Notes under the pieces: generated by a model
Told to the model about the DNA's origin: nothing
Databases searched by the model: none
What the model saw: the letters and a program-made list of their open reading frames with translations, nothing else
Assembly (NCBI GenBank): GCA_030267565.1
Contig: BRXU01000021.1
Span: 2,499,424-2,563,423, forward strand
Length of the DNA stretch: 64,000 nucleotides
Reading direction: 5' to 3'
From: Pleodorina starrii
Taxonomy: Eukaryota; Chlorophyta; Chlorophyceae; Chlamydomonadales; Volvocaceae
Part shown: one piece after another, positions 46,429 to 58,489 of the stretch
How positions within the stretch are numbered: the stretch's first letter is position 1
Layout of the letters: each line of letters starts with the position of its first letter
Made by a program: the position numbers and the translations under genes

Positions 46429-46892
46429 CGCTGCTCGGTGGCCTGATCAGGACATCCTCGCAGATACGATGCGGCCTTGCTGACACCCGCCACCCGCGAA
46501 AATTGACGTGGAGCAGAAGCAGACCTCGGCTTGCCGCTAGCGAGCCACTGCAACAAAAAAAGGGTGGCGAGGGCCGGACCAGAATTTCTCGGGACCAACA
46601 TGTTGTCGTGCGTATCCTGATGACGAGCTGCTGTCGTAACTTTTATAACCTTGCAATGTTCGTATTTGCTTTTGCTGGCAAAGAGACGCAGAGCTGTGTG
46701 TCCGTTTGGGAAGGGCAGGTCCTGGTACAGTATACGAGTGCATTTGAAGTGCAAAAACAATTCAGCGGATTGAGTGCGCGCCGGCGTTCGGGCCCTGTCC
46801 TCTTCCGCCCGTTCAACAACGTCCGCGTGCGACATTTTTGGCCACGCAGAGAGCAGCAGCAGGACGATGCAGCAGGCCAACTCTGGTTCCAC
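46422..46892 (-). CDS. Unassigned minus-strand open frame
   Basis: A 156-codon frame without an ATG at its start (GTG), preceded by an acceptor-like TTTGCAG. Its composition is protein-like in places (LPFPNGHTALRLFASKSKYE). It has no family that I recognise, and its downstream end runs into the decamer repeat. It may be an exon or chance. Confidence 0.18.
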   Translation of the reverse strand: MEPELACCIVLLLLSAWPKMSHADVVERAEEDRARTPARTQSAELFLHFKCTRILYQDLPFPNGHTALRLFASKSKYEHCKVIKVTTAARHQDTHDNMLVPRNSGPALATLFLLQWLASGKPRSASAPRQFSRVAGVSKAASYLRGCPDQATEQRR

Positions 46893-48395
46893 TGCAAACC
46901 AATTCCTTCATTCGTTCATTCCATCATTCATTCATGCATTCAGGGTGTTTCAAGGGCCAAGACCCGGCCTGCCTTTCCGAGGGCGCTCTGGGAAACCTTC
47001 GCAACGCCCGCCTTGCTTCCGTCTGGAGATCAAGCCCCCATCCGTCCCCCCTCCCGCTTCCGCCTGTGACGACCTTCTCGGGGCCCCAGCCTCTTTTCCT
47101 GTCCTGCCAAGTACCAACACCCTCCCCGGTAATGGAGCCTCTCCGGTACAGACGTCCGGGAAGAGCGAAGGAGACGTCCGTTGGGATCGAGTGGGATCGG
47201 GCCCGCCCGGCCGGCCGCCCGCCGGACTGCGAGATGCAGCCACGCTGTGCCGTACCTACGGCTGATCGTCGCGCAACCATAAATAAATTTTGCAATTATT
47301 TTTTGGGTTCCGTGACCCGTCGTGCGAGTAAACGTTGCGAGTCGCACCCCTGACATGATTCAATTTCAAGGTCGCGCGCGGGTAACTACAATTACAAGTC
47401 GCGCGGCTTCAATAGTTCGTTGTATAAGATGCATAAGAGATTTTAGTCAAACTCTGTGCGATTTACCTTGAGGAAACGTGGACGGCGGCAAGTTATGCTA
47501 CTTCGGTGCCATTCCGTACCACCGGCGGGCGGCCCTGCGGGCGCAACTAGTTGTAAGCCAATTTCGGACCCATGTGTGCATGTGTGTACATGTGCGTTCG
47601 TCCCAACCACCCGAGTTTTACGGCACTTTAGGTTCGTCGAGCTGCACCTTGAAGTCGCTGTAACCCTCTGTAACTTTGTTGTTGGGAAACTACCGGTTAT
47701 TTCTTTGTCAACAACCATTTGACACCGTTAGATGTTTATCAGTCTGGCCGCATCAGAATTAATTAATTACAGAGGAGCTGGATAACAGCTACATAGTGCG
47801 ATCGCACGACTCTGTGGGTCTAATGTTCAATGGAACATCTAGACCAGGCCACTAACCAATTCACTGGCGAATTCGCCTCATTGGAAAGGGATCCCACTCT
47901 GTAAGATGAAAGTCTTCAGAGCGTCTCCTTAATCGGTGCTCTGTAATACAACCCGCCATACAGCCATACTGATAACCCTGGACGCTGGACAACAACCCGT
48001 TTGAGGCATGAGGCATTACATGTGTACGAGCCCAAATGGCTGGTAATATGCGTCCCCCCTCCCCCCCACAACGGTTATCCGTCAAGGGGCGCACACCGTT
48101 TCCCCGTTTCCCCTCACAAACGTACGTAGCCTCTGTTGCCGCCTGATCCACGGGGCCCAACACAGCTGCGAATCACAGCTCCCCGCCACTCTCCCCCGCG
48201 CTCTCCCACACGCTCTCCCCCCCCCTCGCTTCCGAAGATCGCCGACATTCCGAACTCCCCCATCGCTCTCGACCACCCCGCTGCTGGTCCCTTCCCCGGC
48301 GGCACTCTCTCCGTTGCCACCCTCCTCCCCGTAGTTGCCCCCGTACCCCTTGCCGCCCCCCTCGCCGACCTCAGCCCGACCCCGCTAGTGCGTGC

Positions 48396-48474
48396 CCAGC
48401 TGCCAGCCCCTGCCCAGCTGCCAGCCCCTGCCCAGCTGCCAGCCCTGCCCAGCTGCCAGCCCCTGCCCTGGCCG
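48396..48474. repeat. 18-bp tandem repeat (CCAGCTGCCAGCCCCTGC)
   Basis: About four imperfect head-to-tail units in otherwise unannotated DNA. Confidence 0.85.
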
Positions 48475-49761
48475 TGCCTTCGACCCACCAGCGCATGGGC
48501 TGCCGGGGCCGCAGGCCGCCGCCTTGGCCTTGGCGCCCCTCCCCCTTTGGAGGAGATGATAACCGCAGCAAGAGGAGGAGACGCGGACGTTACTTTGGGC
48601 TTTAGGAGCCTCGAGAAAGGGAAGCTGTACCGAGGTGGTGTGTCGCGGGAAGAAGAGCATGTCGGTTTACACACGCGCCCGCCTTGTGTCTTTCTTGGCG
48701 CGGCAACGAACCAAGCGCGAGCAGCCGGACGAGACAAGACGAGCGTCTGCCGGCCTCCCGGGGGGAGAAAACGTGAAAACTGCATGTACAATACAACCGC
48801 CCAACCGCCGATCTGTACACAACATGTACGACATGCGTCCTGAAGCTACCATTTCAACTTTCGACAAAATTACTCGTACAGTACCACCGCAAACCAACTT
48901 CGGGGGACGGCCCTCGCGCCTGGCCCGTGTTCCGAGTTCACAGTGCGTGTTTCGGAGGAGAACAAACAAAAACGAGTAAAAAGTATGTCGTCAAAAATTC
49001 CAATCGTGGTGGTTTGGTTTTTTAGGGATATAAGGATGACGCAAAATGGCTTGGAGCAGCGGAGGCTCACAAAACTGACAAGAGCCGCCTGCCCCGACTG
49101 ACTGCTTTGCAAATGCGTATTTTCCGCGAGCCGTACAGCCGCACAACCTACGCATTTCTTCGTGCCTTGCCATGCCATGCGTGCCGTGCGATGCGCCATG
49201 TTAATGCCATGCGACGCACACACACACACAACGCATACACACACACAACGCACGCATACACACCCACCCACCCGGGGACGCACCCAGCAGGCCAGCCACC
49301 ACCTACGGTATAAGAGTCGGTGGGAAGACGGAAAAGAGACGGAAGTGCCCTCCCTGCAGCAGACGACTCCGGAGCTGACCGCCAGGGGGCCGCCCCTTCA
49401 CAGCCTGGGCGGGTGGGGGCCCTCTCCGCCGTTCGGGAGTTGCTGACAGAGGGCCTGCTGGGCCACGACAAGAGCCAACCTTGGGCGGATAAACCCAACC
49501 CAACCCAAACCAAACCAGACCACACACCAAACCCAAGCAAACCTCAAGCAAACCCAAGCAAGACAAAGCAAGCCAACGCAATCCAAGCAAGGTCAGGCGT
49601 CAGGTCAGGTCAGGCACGAGGGCCGCGGCCGCGCACTGAACCCCGCACCAAGGCCATCGTGCGCCCCTCGGCCCCTCGCGTCCCCTCTGCCCCGCCTCGC
49701 CTCGCTTTGCTTTGCCCTGCCCTGTTCGCGGCACATCGCATCACATCACACCACATCCCAT

Positions 49762-52523
49762 TTACGCGGAGCGGTTGCTCCCCTCCTCCAGCATTGCGGC
49801 GACGGCGTTGTAAAAGGCGGCGAAGTCGCGATCGTGGTCGGCCATGGCGCGGCGCAGGACGGGCGCGTGCTGCGAGGAAACCAGGTTGAGGACCGCGTTG
49901 TGGCCGATGGCGGCGTGCTCCGCCTCACCTGTGGGTGGGTGGGTGGGTGGGTGGGTGGGGGTATGGGGAGGGTTAAGGGGGCTTTATGTGTATGTGTGTG
50001 TGAATGTGCAGGTTGGGGGGGGGGGCACGGCTGCTCACTCCTTCGCCCCTGTTCCCAACCCCAACCCGTACTGTACCTCACACCCCTTCCCTCCTGTACA
50101 CCCCCTTCACGCCAAACACGTCCCGCGCCTTACTCACCTTACTCCTTCACCTCATCTTACTCCTCCTCCCCCATCTGCCCATCCGCCCTCCTGCCCCCCT
50201 CACCCCTCCCCTCACTCTCCCCCCCCCTCACTCACCCTCCGCGTGCACCTCCAGGAAGATCCAGTCGATCTTCTTTCCCAGCCCCGCAAAGATCCGCTCG
50301 TCCAGGGCCCTGAAGGAGTCCAGCATCCAGGTCTTCTCGTAGTCAGCCAGGTACTCAATGGCCAGGTTGTAGCCCAGAGCGTAGCTGGCCTGGGAGGGGG
50401 GGGAGGGGGGGAGGGAGGGAGGGAGGGAGGGGAGGAAGAGAAGGAGGGGGTCAAGTGATGTCACGGGTCGACGGATTCCGGTGCTGCCCCACCCCACCCC
50501 ACTACCCTCTCTCTCTTCTCTCTCTCACACAAACACACCCACCCAGTCCCCCACCCCCCCACCTGCTCCAGCGGGTCCTCCGACTGGTTGCCCCCGCTCA
50601 TGATGTCGCGGCTCATTTGCGCAAAAAGCGCCTGTGCGGAGGTGGGGGCGGGGGAGTCCGCCAGCAGCTGCTGCAGGTCGTAGCCGAACAGCGAGGTGAA
50701 GAAGTCGGAGAAGAGCTCCCGGTGGGTCTTGACTGGGGAGGGAGGAAGGGAGGGAGGGAGGGAGGGAGAGGGAGAGAGAGAGAGGGAAGATTTTACGATA
50801 CAGCAGCGGAGGGACCAGGGACGTATGCGACCGTATAAAACCCAGTACGGTAATACGGGGAGTTATCCACGTGTAAAGAATGCCGGCCCCCCACTCACGC
50901 TGCTGCTGGCCGTTGTGCATGCCGTACTCTCCCGCCAGTGGCTGGATCAGGTTCTTGAGGGCCAGGTCGCGGCGCACGTAGTCGGAGACGCCGATGGTGC
51001 GCTGGACCTGAGGGGGGGGAGGGGCGGGAAGGGGCGGGGTTGGGGGTACAGAGCAAAACAGAGCAAAACATCCCCCCCCAAACACACACGCACCCCCTCC
51101 CCTCCCCCTCCCCCTCCCCCTCCCCCCTTCCTCCCCACCATGAGCAGGCAGCTGGTGAATGCGGGGTTGAAGGACTCCAGATTGAAACACAGCTCATTGA
51201 ACACAGGGCGGAGGACGGACTCTGTAGGGGGGGGTGGGGGGAGGGAGGTTGTGGCGGGAGCGGAGAGGCGGGGGAAGGGCGGCGTAAGGAGGGGCGGGTC
51301 TCTCCCCACTGCCCTTCCCGAGGAGGAGGAGGGAGCCGCACGCCGGAACAAGTCACCTGACACGGACACCAAGAACCCACCTCCGTCCCCCCGGGGCCTT
51401 ACGATCCCCCCCCCGGCTGCGTGTGTCTCTTTTCTTGCACCAGTGAGATGTGGGTTACGGTACCGGTAAGTTTCGGAGCCTACGGTTCCGACCCCTTTCA
51501 TCGCATATACCCTGACTCCCTTCCCCCGCCTCCTCCGGGGGAGCTTAGGGTCGGCTGAGCCCAGTCTTCGTGGCTCAACCCAGCCCAGCTCAACCCAGCC
51601 TGGGCGCTCCGCTGCTCCCTTCTTCTTCTTCTCCGATGCTTCGATGCACCCCCACCCTTCGGGCTCCCGCCAACACAAGAACCCACACCCAACCAAAGCC
51701 CCTCTCTTAACTGAGAGTGTCCGACAAGGCGCCGGACCACCGCCCCCTTCGACAAAGGCACGGATGCGGCCCGGCCCCGAAATCGCACTCAGCCCTCCCC
51801 CATCCCCCTCCTCGGGGGCCGCTGACCCGTACTCACCCCAGCGGTCCGCGGGGATGTTCCGCAGGGCGTCGTTGAAGCGGCGCAGGGCGGCGATGGACGC
51901 ACCCTGGTCCAGCTCGGCCTGAGGCACGATACGCATACAGAAGAGCATTTCGGAAAGGAAGAGCGATGTTTGGTTGCGGGCTTTTGTAAGAGCAGGCTTG
52001 CTTTCGGCAGAGAATTCAAGACCATGTGACAGCAGATGAGAGCAAAGGAGACGAGCGTCAGTGCCCACCTCGAGGGCCTGGACCTGCTCCTTGGAGATCA
52101 GCTGCGGCAGGTCGGCACGGTCGCTGTTGGGGCCTGCAGCGAAAGGAGCAAACCGCATTTTGTTTTGTGGCATGGCGTGCGACGCCCCCCCCGCAGCCCT
52201 CTTGCGAGACGCCCGACACGCGGCAGACCGGCCCAATTGTCACCTACCAGGGCCGTGAATGTTCACGTGCCACTGCTCCTTGGCGGGGGCGGCCACATTG
52301 CTCACCACCAGGTTACGGCGAGCCTGCAAAGATTGGCAAGACGACTCCTTTATTTCGGCTCCGATGCATATTTATTTGTTCCGGCAATATATAGAACTTC
52401 AAAAGAAGCTACCTTAGCGCCGCAGCGCACGCCCGCGCGGATGACGGCCGGGGCAGGGCTCTTGGCAGTCGCCGCCCGGAGAACCGCGGAGCCAGAGGCC
52501 TTGCTCGACAGGGTGAAAGCCAT
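49762..52523 (-). CDS. Plastid-targeted haem-oxygenase-like helical protein (putative iron-containing redox family)
   Basis: Nine exons join in phase: 52523-52413, 52323-52248, 52133-52069, 51918-51837, 51221-51139, 51007-50899, 50732-50563, 50389-50236, 49928-49762; 338 residues. The N-terminus (MAFTLSSKASGSAVLRAATA, rich in Ala/Ser/Arg and without acidic residues) is a typical algal chloroplast transit peptide. The rest is predicted all-helical. It carries features of haem-oxygenase-like diiron or TENA-type folds: ALGYNLAIEYLADYEKTWML and FLEVHAEGEAEHAAIGHNAV, with Glu and His spaced E-x2-H and E-x-E-H as in metal-binding helices. ELCFNLESFNPAFTSC and SDFFTSLFGYDLQ add further helices. The family includes iron-containing redox enzymes and CADD-like proteins. 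Substrate and metal are not known, and the fold call rests on motif pattern only. The intron between 51836 and 51222 is long for this gene. Confidence 0.72.
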
Positions 52524-55500
52524 TTTGATGCTGGGAAATTAGTAGTTGCAATGTGGGTCCCGATACAAGCCTGCAAGAAGTGGAACAACACGCAAAGGAG
52601 CAAGGAGGGATGCGGCAACTAGTGGTCCAGTTTTGGGGGGCCTTACGCCAAATGCGTTCCGAAAGCACATTCCGAGACCCGCTTTTTTGAAGGAGGTACA
52701 CAGCCATTCAATTTCAAATTTTGCTTGCGATTAAATCGTTGCGGAACGGTCTCCGTGCTGTTTGCTTCGAAAGCAGCTGTCTCTGTTGCTCGGCACGCCG
52801 TTGGCACCCTCGGGATGACACGCGTAACTTCGGTTCCCCAGCTTCGACAGGCGGCATGTTCCCCCTGCGTATACTGGGCTCCAAAAGCGTAGATCTGGGG
52901 ACAGGTTCGGGCCATGGCCGGCGCCTTGGCCTTGGAAGCGCCGCGCCCAACCCATACCATATTCTAACAACACACTAGTACTTTTCGCACTCGGCGGTCA
53001 ACGGTCAGCAATGGTGGCGAACTGGCGATCTCGAGGCCCGGATGTTTCAAGGCGCGCCAGTTCAGCTCCCCACACAACCGCCGGGTACCCAACTGCCAAC
53101 CGCCAGCCAATCGCGTCCCAGCTCTCAGGACGCTCCGACGTTTCCCATCCGTTGATTCGGCCCGCCTGCCAATCATGCACGCACGCGCGGGAGGATCTCA
53201 CCAGCCTCACCCACCGAGACTTTCCATCCCCTCGTCGCATCCCCTTGCTCTGAATCCATTTCCCGGTATATCGCCTTCCTTTCCTGTCCTTTGCATCACT
53301 TGTATCCCTCGCTCGCCCCGCATTCCCGCCCTCTTTTGCACCGCCTTTCCGTCACGTATGCGTTGGGGTTCGTGTCTTTCTCCCTTGCTTCCATGCTTTC
53401 CTGCCTGTTCGTGCCCCTTTCTTCTTTTCCTTTCTTTTTCCATTGCCATCACATCCGGGGTGGGCTGGGGGAAAGTGGAGACGCACGACGGACGGGGCGT
53501 TGGAGGGGCAGGGTCGGTCGCGCGGGAGCAGGGTGTACGGCCCGGAAAGGGAACTCTGCCGTAGCCCGAAGGAGAAGGCGCGTGTGCGTATGGGCGTTTG
53601 TACCCGCTTCGAACTGTTGCGTACCGGTATATGCAGCGGTGCGGTTCGGGGCGAGCGCATGGGACCCCGTATGGGATCCTGTATGCGCATCTGCGGGTAA
53701 CTGCATGCAAGCGATCTGCGGGGGCGGGGGCCCCTCCACACTGCCTCCGAACTGGGTCAGGCTGCTGTGCACCGGGGGCTCGAACGCGTAGCGGTGGGGC
53801 GGTGAGGCCGGCGGCTGCCGTGGCGGCGTCCATTGCACCGGATCTGGATCTGGGTCTGCAGAGCAGTTGGACGAGCACGAACACGAGCACGAGCGGGTCG
53901 CCTGTTGCGTACACGGTGTTGGATGTTCGGCCTGCCTGCCATGTGTCGCGGGCGGGCCCATGACTCAGGACCCATGGCAAGCCCAGGACGGGACCAGCTG
54001 CAGGGCGTGTACATCGGTGGAGGGAGCGACTGCGCCGGCGGAGTAGGGCCCTTGCCTTGTATTTGGAGCGGGGAAATCAAAACGGGGGGGGAGTAAGAAA
54101 GAAGATACCTCCTTGTGATTGGGTGGTGGGGCGGTCGGACACCCGTTTGCGGCGTAGGAGGCATTTGCACGACTGCTGGTGCCCGGGAGGGCATGGTTGT
54201 GTGCAGTACTGCCGTTGCGTGCTGCAGCGGCGCGGTGTGCTGTGCAGCCTGTCATGTCGATCCGGACTGGTGCGCGCGTTGGGGAAGAAACGTTGGGGAA
54301 GAAACGGTGTATCGCGCGCGCACACACTGCGGCATCTGCGCCTTTTGCCGCGTTTGTGCCGCATGATCGTGTCAGCGTCCCGACGGTAATCGGTGGTCAG
54401 CCCCCCTTGGTGTCGATCTCACACCGCCTCACAGGCCCAGAAAGGGTGGAAGAAGGCAGCCGGTCCACCCCCCAGTCCCAAGCCACACGAAGGATCGATA
54501 TCTGGGAAACTGGGACTGCCCCCCTTGAGACCTCCGCACTGAGAAGCCCTCGAGAATGTACAAAGCCAGCCCCCAAAGTGGCTCACATTTGTAAAGTGCA
54601 GCGCGCGCCAAGGAGCGGCTTCGGGGGAAACGCCCCCTGGCGTTGGCTAGGCGCTGGGTAAGCTGGGTATGACCCTACGTGCCAGCCTGCCTGCTTGCCT
54701 GCCTGCTGTCTGCCAACTGCGTCGGCAGAGTCATGAACGTTACTGATTGCCTTTAAATCCACGGCAATCAATAATCGATGTCTTAACAGATAAAGGCAAT
54801 GCTCGGTGACTCCTGGCCGCGAGGTTTCGTGCACAAGGAAGTCGACGTGAGCACGTGACCCAAGATGTGTGTGACCGGCTACAGCACAGCCTGCTACCAA
54901 AGGGTTTCATTGTTGCTTGCCATGGTTGCCCGAGGTCGCCACGGTTTCCGGCTAGCAGCCGCTACGCGGTGGGACACGCGGTGCCGGGAGTTACGCGAGG
55001 TTACGGGCGGCTCTGCGTTACGGGTCGAGTTCAAAACTTCAACCGTCACGGACTGTTAGGACACCCTTTCCGTTCCAGTGATATGGGCATATGGCGCCCC
55101 AGAAAATAAGCAGCGGAGCGCTCCATATTCATTTTTGCCAAATTGCAGCTTACTGCCCACGGGCAAACGGGACCCAACAGGACGAGGAAACTCCTCACTT
55201 TTCCGACGGGCAGAAAAGTAGCGCGTCACCGCGCACACGTCTTGTCGCTGGCCCATGTCCTCAATTAAATGCTGTGTTGGCGGAAAGGCAGACAGAACGC
55301 AACCACGTGATTGGTCGGGCGAAGGAAAGCCGAAAGCTCTCCAGGGAGGCCTTCAAGTGGTGGTTGGCTTTGCTGTCCACTTTCGTGGCAGATTCTTCAT
55401 TCCTTATACGAGTGCACTACAATTAGAGAGGAATGGGGCGGTCCCTTAGCACTTGGGGTGCACAGAAGGAGTATCTTCGACAGGTCTCATTACGCGCGGT

Positions 55501-55548
55501 TGTATAGTGACGAGGATTCTCAGCAGTTGGCAAGTTCTGGGCTTGCGA
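52524..55548. other. Divergent intergenic region between the haem-oxygenase-like and bZIP genes
   Basis: 3 kb shared upstream region. Open frames here (for example 53207-53980 on the minus strand) have biased composition and lack domain features. Promoters of both genes must lie within it, and I cannot define elements. Confidence 0.45.
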
Positions 55549-57431
55549 ATGGAGGCTGAAGGCGTTGACTTGGTGGCGCTGCTGGAAGGCGGTCCCCTTC
55601 CGCAGCTTCCAGACGACCTTGATGACCTATTTACTGACGACCTGGTGCAGTTTCTGACGGCCCCGGACGGCAGCGAGGCGCCAGCCCAGGGACATCGGCA
55701 GGAACCAGTTGCGCTGCCTTCGGTCATGGTTGCTGCCCCGGCTGCAATTTCGGCGCCCTCGGCGTCCTCAAGCGCGAGCCTGTCCGAGGCCGGGACCTCG
55801 CCGTCTTCGCCCGCGCTCCCACCTGCGCCAGCGCCTGCTTCGGCCTGCGGGGCGGCATCAACGCCGCTTGCGCCTTTGCAAGCGCAAGCGGCGTTTGCGG
55901 TGCCGCGGCTTGTGACAACGGTAGCCGCGCAGCAAATGTGGACCGCGATGCTTCAGGCCGCCTACAACAACGCGGCCCCCGCAACCGCAACCGCCTGCGT
56001 CGACGACGCGAAGGCACGCAGCATGCAGCCTGCGGGGACAAGCCGGCAAGGGAGCCACGATTGCTCTGCGGACAGCTCTGACACTGACCACGACGACCAC
56101 GAGATGGTGGACTCCAAAGGGAAAACGGCCGGTAACAAGCGCAAAGCACCTGAGGTGAGAATGGTTGCATATCTAGCTAGATATGCTGTCGGATCGACGT
56201 GACGCAGCTTCAGCGTTTTTTTTAGCGTTTGTATTTCGATCAGACACGCTAGCGCTGCGCTGCGGGCGCGCATATGATTACTCTTGATGTCTTCGATGGA
56301 CACTTCATTGCAGGTGGACTGGCGGCAAATCGAAGACCCAGCAGAGCGGCGACGACAGCGTCGATTGGCGAAGAACCGCGTGACTGCGGCGCGGTCGCGC
56401 GAGCGGAAGAAGGCCATGTGGAGCGAGCTCGAGGAGAAGCTGAAGGTAAGGCCTCTTCTGTAAAGCGGTCACTACGGCGTGTCTCTTGCGTTCTCCGCAA
56501 GCCGGTTAGTCTTGGTCATGCGTTTTTCGGCGCTGCAGCTCTCGGCTTCGCAGCAACTTTGGCCTTTCTGTACCTCTGACCCAGAATCACCGCCGCTTCT
56601 CCATCCATGCGCTTGATCGTGTGTACCGCGCTTTCTGGGCCCGGGTATGGCTGGTGTTGCTTTGTGTGTTGTCCTGGGGCCGAACCCAGTTGTGTTCCCC
56701 TTGCTTGCTGCGCCAACCACATTCCCCTCCCCTCCCGTTTCTCGCGCGTGCAGAACGTCGAGAACGAAAACTCCCAGCTGCGCGCGATGCTGGAGCAGTT
56801 CGCCCGGGAGAACGCCTCTCTCAAGTCCCAACTGCTCACCATCACGCGCGCGGGCGCCGCGGCCGGCGGCGTCGCAGGCATGCCCCAGGCGCGGGCGGGC
56901 AAGACCACGGATCCTGCTGTGATCCTCCCAGTATTTATAGTTACACTGCTGGTGGTCTGCTCGATCCTGCCTGGTGACAAGGCCTGCGCGCTGCTCGGCT
57001 CGGTGCTGCCCATCGCGCTGCTGGCAAGCATGCTGGGCAACGGCTCTGGCGCCGACGGCGGCGCCAACGGCTCGCACTCTGACGGCTGCTTCGACTCCCT
57101 GTTCCGGCTGCTGCACATGCTGGGCACGCTGCTCTCCGGCGGCTCCCGAGTGCTCAAGCGCAGCTTCAAACGGCTCCTCTTTGACCGGCACCGCTACGTG
57201 GGCCACAAGTGGCTGCAGCAGTTCGCGGCGGCGTCCTTCGCCCTGCTGCGCGACCCCGGGATAGGAATAAAGGTCGACACGTCTTCGTCCGGAGTGGCGG
57301 CGCAGCAGCCGCTGCGGCCGGCCAACGGCGGGCAGGGCGAGCCGGAGGCGGCTGGCACGGCCGACAAGCCGGGCGGCGGCCTGTCGCTGCTGCGGGCGGT
57401 TGTCAAGCTGGAGCCCGCATGCTCGGGCTAG
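55549..57431 (+). CDS. bZIP1: Membrane-anchored bZIP transcription factor, bZIP1/bZIP60-like (unfolded protein response)
   Basis: Three conventional exons: 55549-56154, 56314-56445 and 56754-57431, in phase, 471 residues. The N-terminus is acidic (LPDDLDDLFTDDLVQFL) and looks like an activation domain. The basic region RRLAKNRVTAARSRERKK has the invariant N-x7-R of bZIPs and continues into a zipper across the second intron (VENENSQLRAMLEQFARE). A hydrophobic segment follows at about residue 303 (VILPVFIVTLLVVCSIL) and a second at about 325 (LLGSVLPIALLASMLG), as in ER-anchored bZIPs. The DNA just before and within the first membrane segment carries two IRE1-type loops 32 nt apart (see the separate feature). 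Removing the 32 nt shifts the frame and ends the protein about nine codons later, giving about 309 residues without the anchor. Known relatives are Chlamydomonas bZIP1 and Arabidopsis bZIP60, activated by IRE1 in ER stress. The symbol is by analogy. Confidence 0.88.
56909..56952 (+). promoter_or_regulatory. Predicted IRE1 cleavage sites flanking a 32-nt unconventional intron (56917-56948)
   Basis: The first hairpin is perfect: stem GGATC/GATCC (56909-56913 with 56921-56925) around the 7-nt loop CTGCTGT. The second site is CTGCTGG (56946-56952) with a weak stem (CAC/GTG including the closing pair). IRE1 cuts such CNG|CNGN loops after the third base, which here removes 56917-56948, exactly 32 nt. 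No GT-AG borders are present. After removal the frame reads AGGLLDPAW and stops at 56975-56977, before any membrane segment. Confidence 0.75.
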
Positions 57432-58489
57432 AGGAGGTTTCAGATGCGTCTCTTGTTTGAGGCTGGGGATGTGGGCAGTTGGTTGAGAGATCCGGTGGGG
57501 CACTTTGTGGAAGGGTTTCTCGGCGTGTGTGCCCAATTAAGGCACATGCGGGGATGGGGCGGTCTGTCCTAGCAGCACGGCAAACTTGGGGGAGTGCGTG
57601 TGTGCTCGGCTTTTCGTATGATCAAATGAAAGGAAGACGGTGGCGGGCGTACTTACAAGGTATGAGGGGGTGGGGTGGAGGTGGACTTCTTTTGTGCGGT
57701 CGGTCGTCCGTGTTGTAGCGTCTGCTGCTGTTCGTCTCTTGTGTATCTGAACAGGCAAACTGTGCGGTTGCAGTTTCCGTTCTATCGTGTTTATGCGCAA
57801 ATGGAGAAGAGAGGTGGTGAAAACACCAGAGCGTGGCTTAACAATGACACCCCTTGCATTTAGCACTGTAGAGCTGTGGTGGTGACGTGGGGCATGTCCG
57901 GCTGAGACAGAGCGGATGATTTACGCACCTTCGCTCAAATTGATATGAGTGTGGGTTTTGGCAGAAATGGATGTTGCAGACACGGTGCAGGACGTCCCGG
58001 TTACCAGTTATATTGATGATTGATGGAGGCATGACACGGGAATGTCTCGATACAGCAAGGATGGATGATGAGGGTATTGGGCATTTCACGATCGTGGCTA
58101 GAGACGTCTTTTGACGCTGTGCATGTTGCCTGCCTAGGATACCCTGACTTGTCACATCCTGAATTGTCAATCCTGGCAAAGTTGGCTTAATTTGACCGCC
58201 GCCCACACGTCCCGGTGGGAGGTAGTACCGCAATAAGATGTCGTCACGGTCTGTGGCATGTGTTGTAAAACACACCCAACTTGCAGCAATCCCAAGTAAT
58301 TTGCCCCTGCCCATTTGTGCGGTGCACACAACTCTGTCACGCTTATGCCGTGAAGAAGAATGGCCGCAAGAAGGGGTGCGTTACTGTTCGACTGATGTTG
58401 ACAGCTGCCCTGTCCTGCCATCTATTACCCAACACACACACATACACGGCGCGTGGTGCAGAGCGGCGATCCTCAAGACCAGGCCATTA
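57432..58489. other. Convergent 3' region between the bZIP and TPR genes
   Basis: About 1.06 kb of lower-GC DNA holding the 3' UTRs of two genes that face each other. A TGTAA lies on the plus strand at 58264-58268. On the minus strand the same signal lies at about 57652. The two UTRs may therefore overlap. No coding sequence seen. Confidence 0.4.

Larger units (their letters stand above)
45110..49761. other. Gene-poor region
   Basis: 4.6 kb with repeats (TGCA, decamer and 18-bp arrays) and no exon chain that I can support. Lower-GC stretches at 47.3-48.0 and 48.8-49.1 kb look like untranslated or intergenic DNA. The right end, just below 49762, is the probable 3' UTR of the haem-oxygenase-like gene. 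Confidence 0.4.

Noticed and set aside
53207..53980. 257-codon minus-strand frame
   Set aside because: Biased, domain-free composition; overlaps other long frames in the same GC-rich stretch; no splice or homology evidence.
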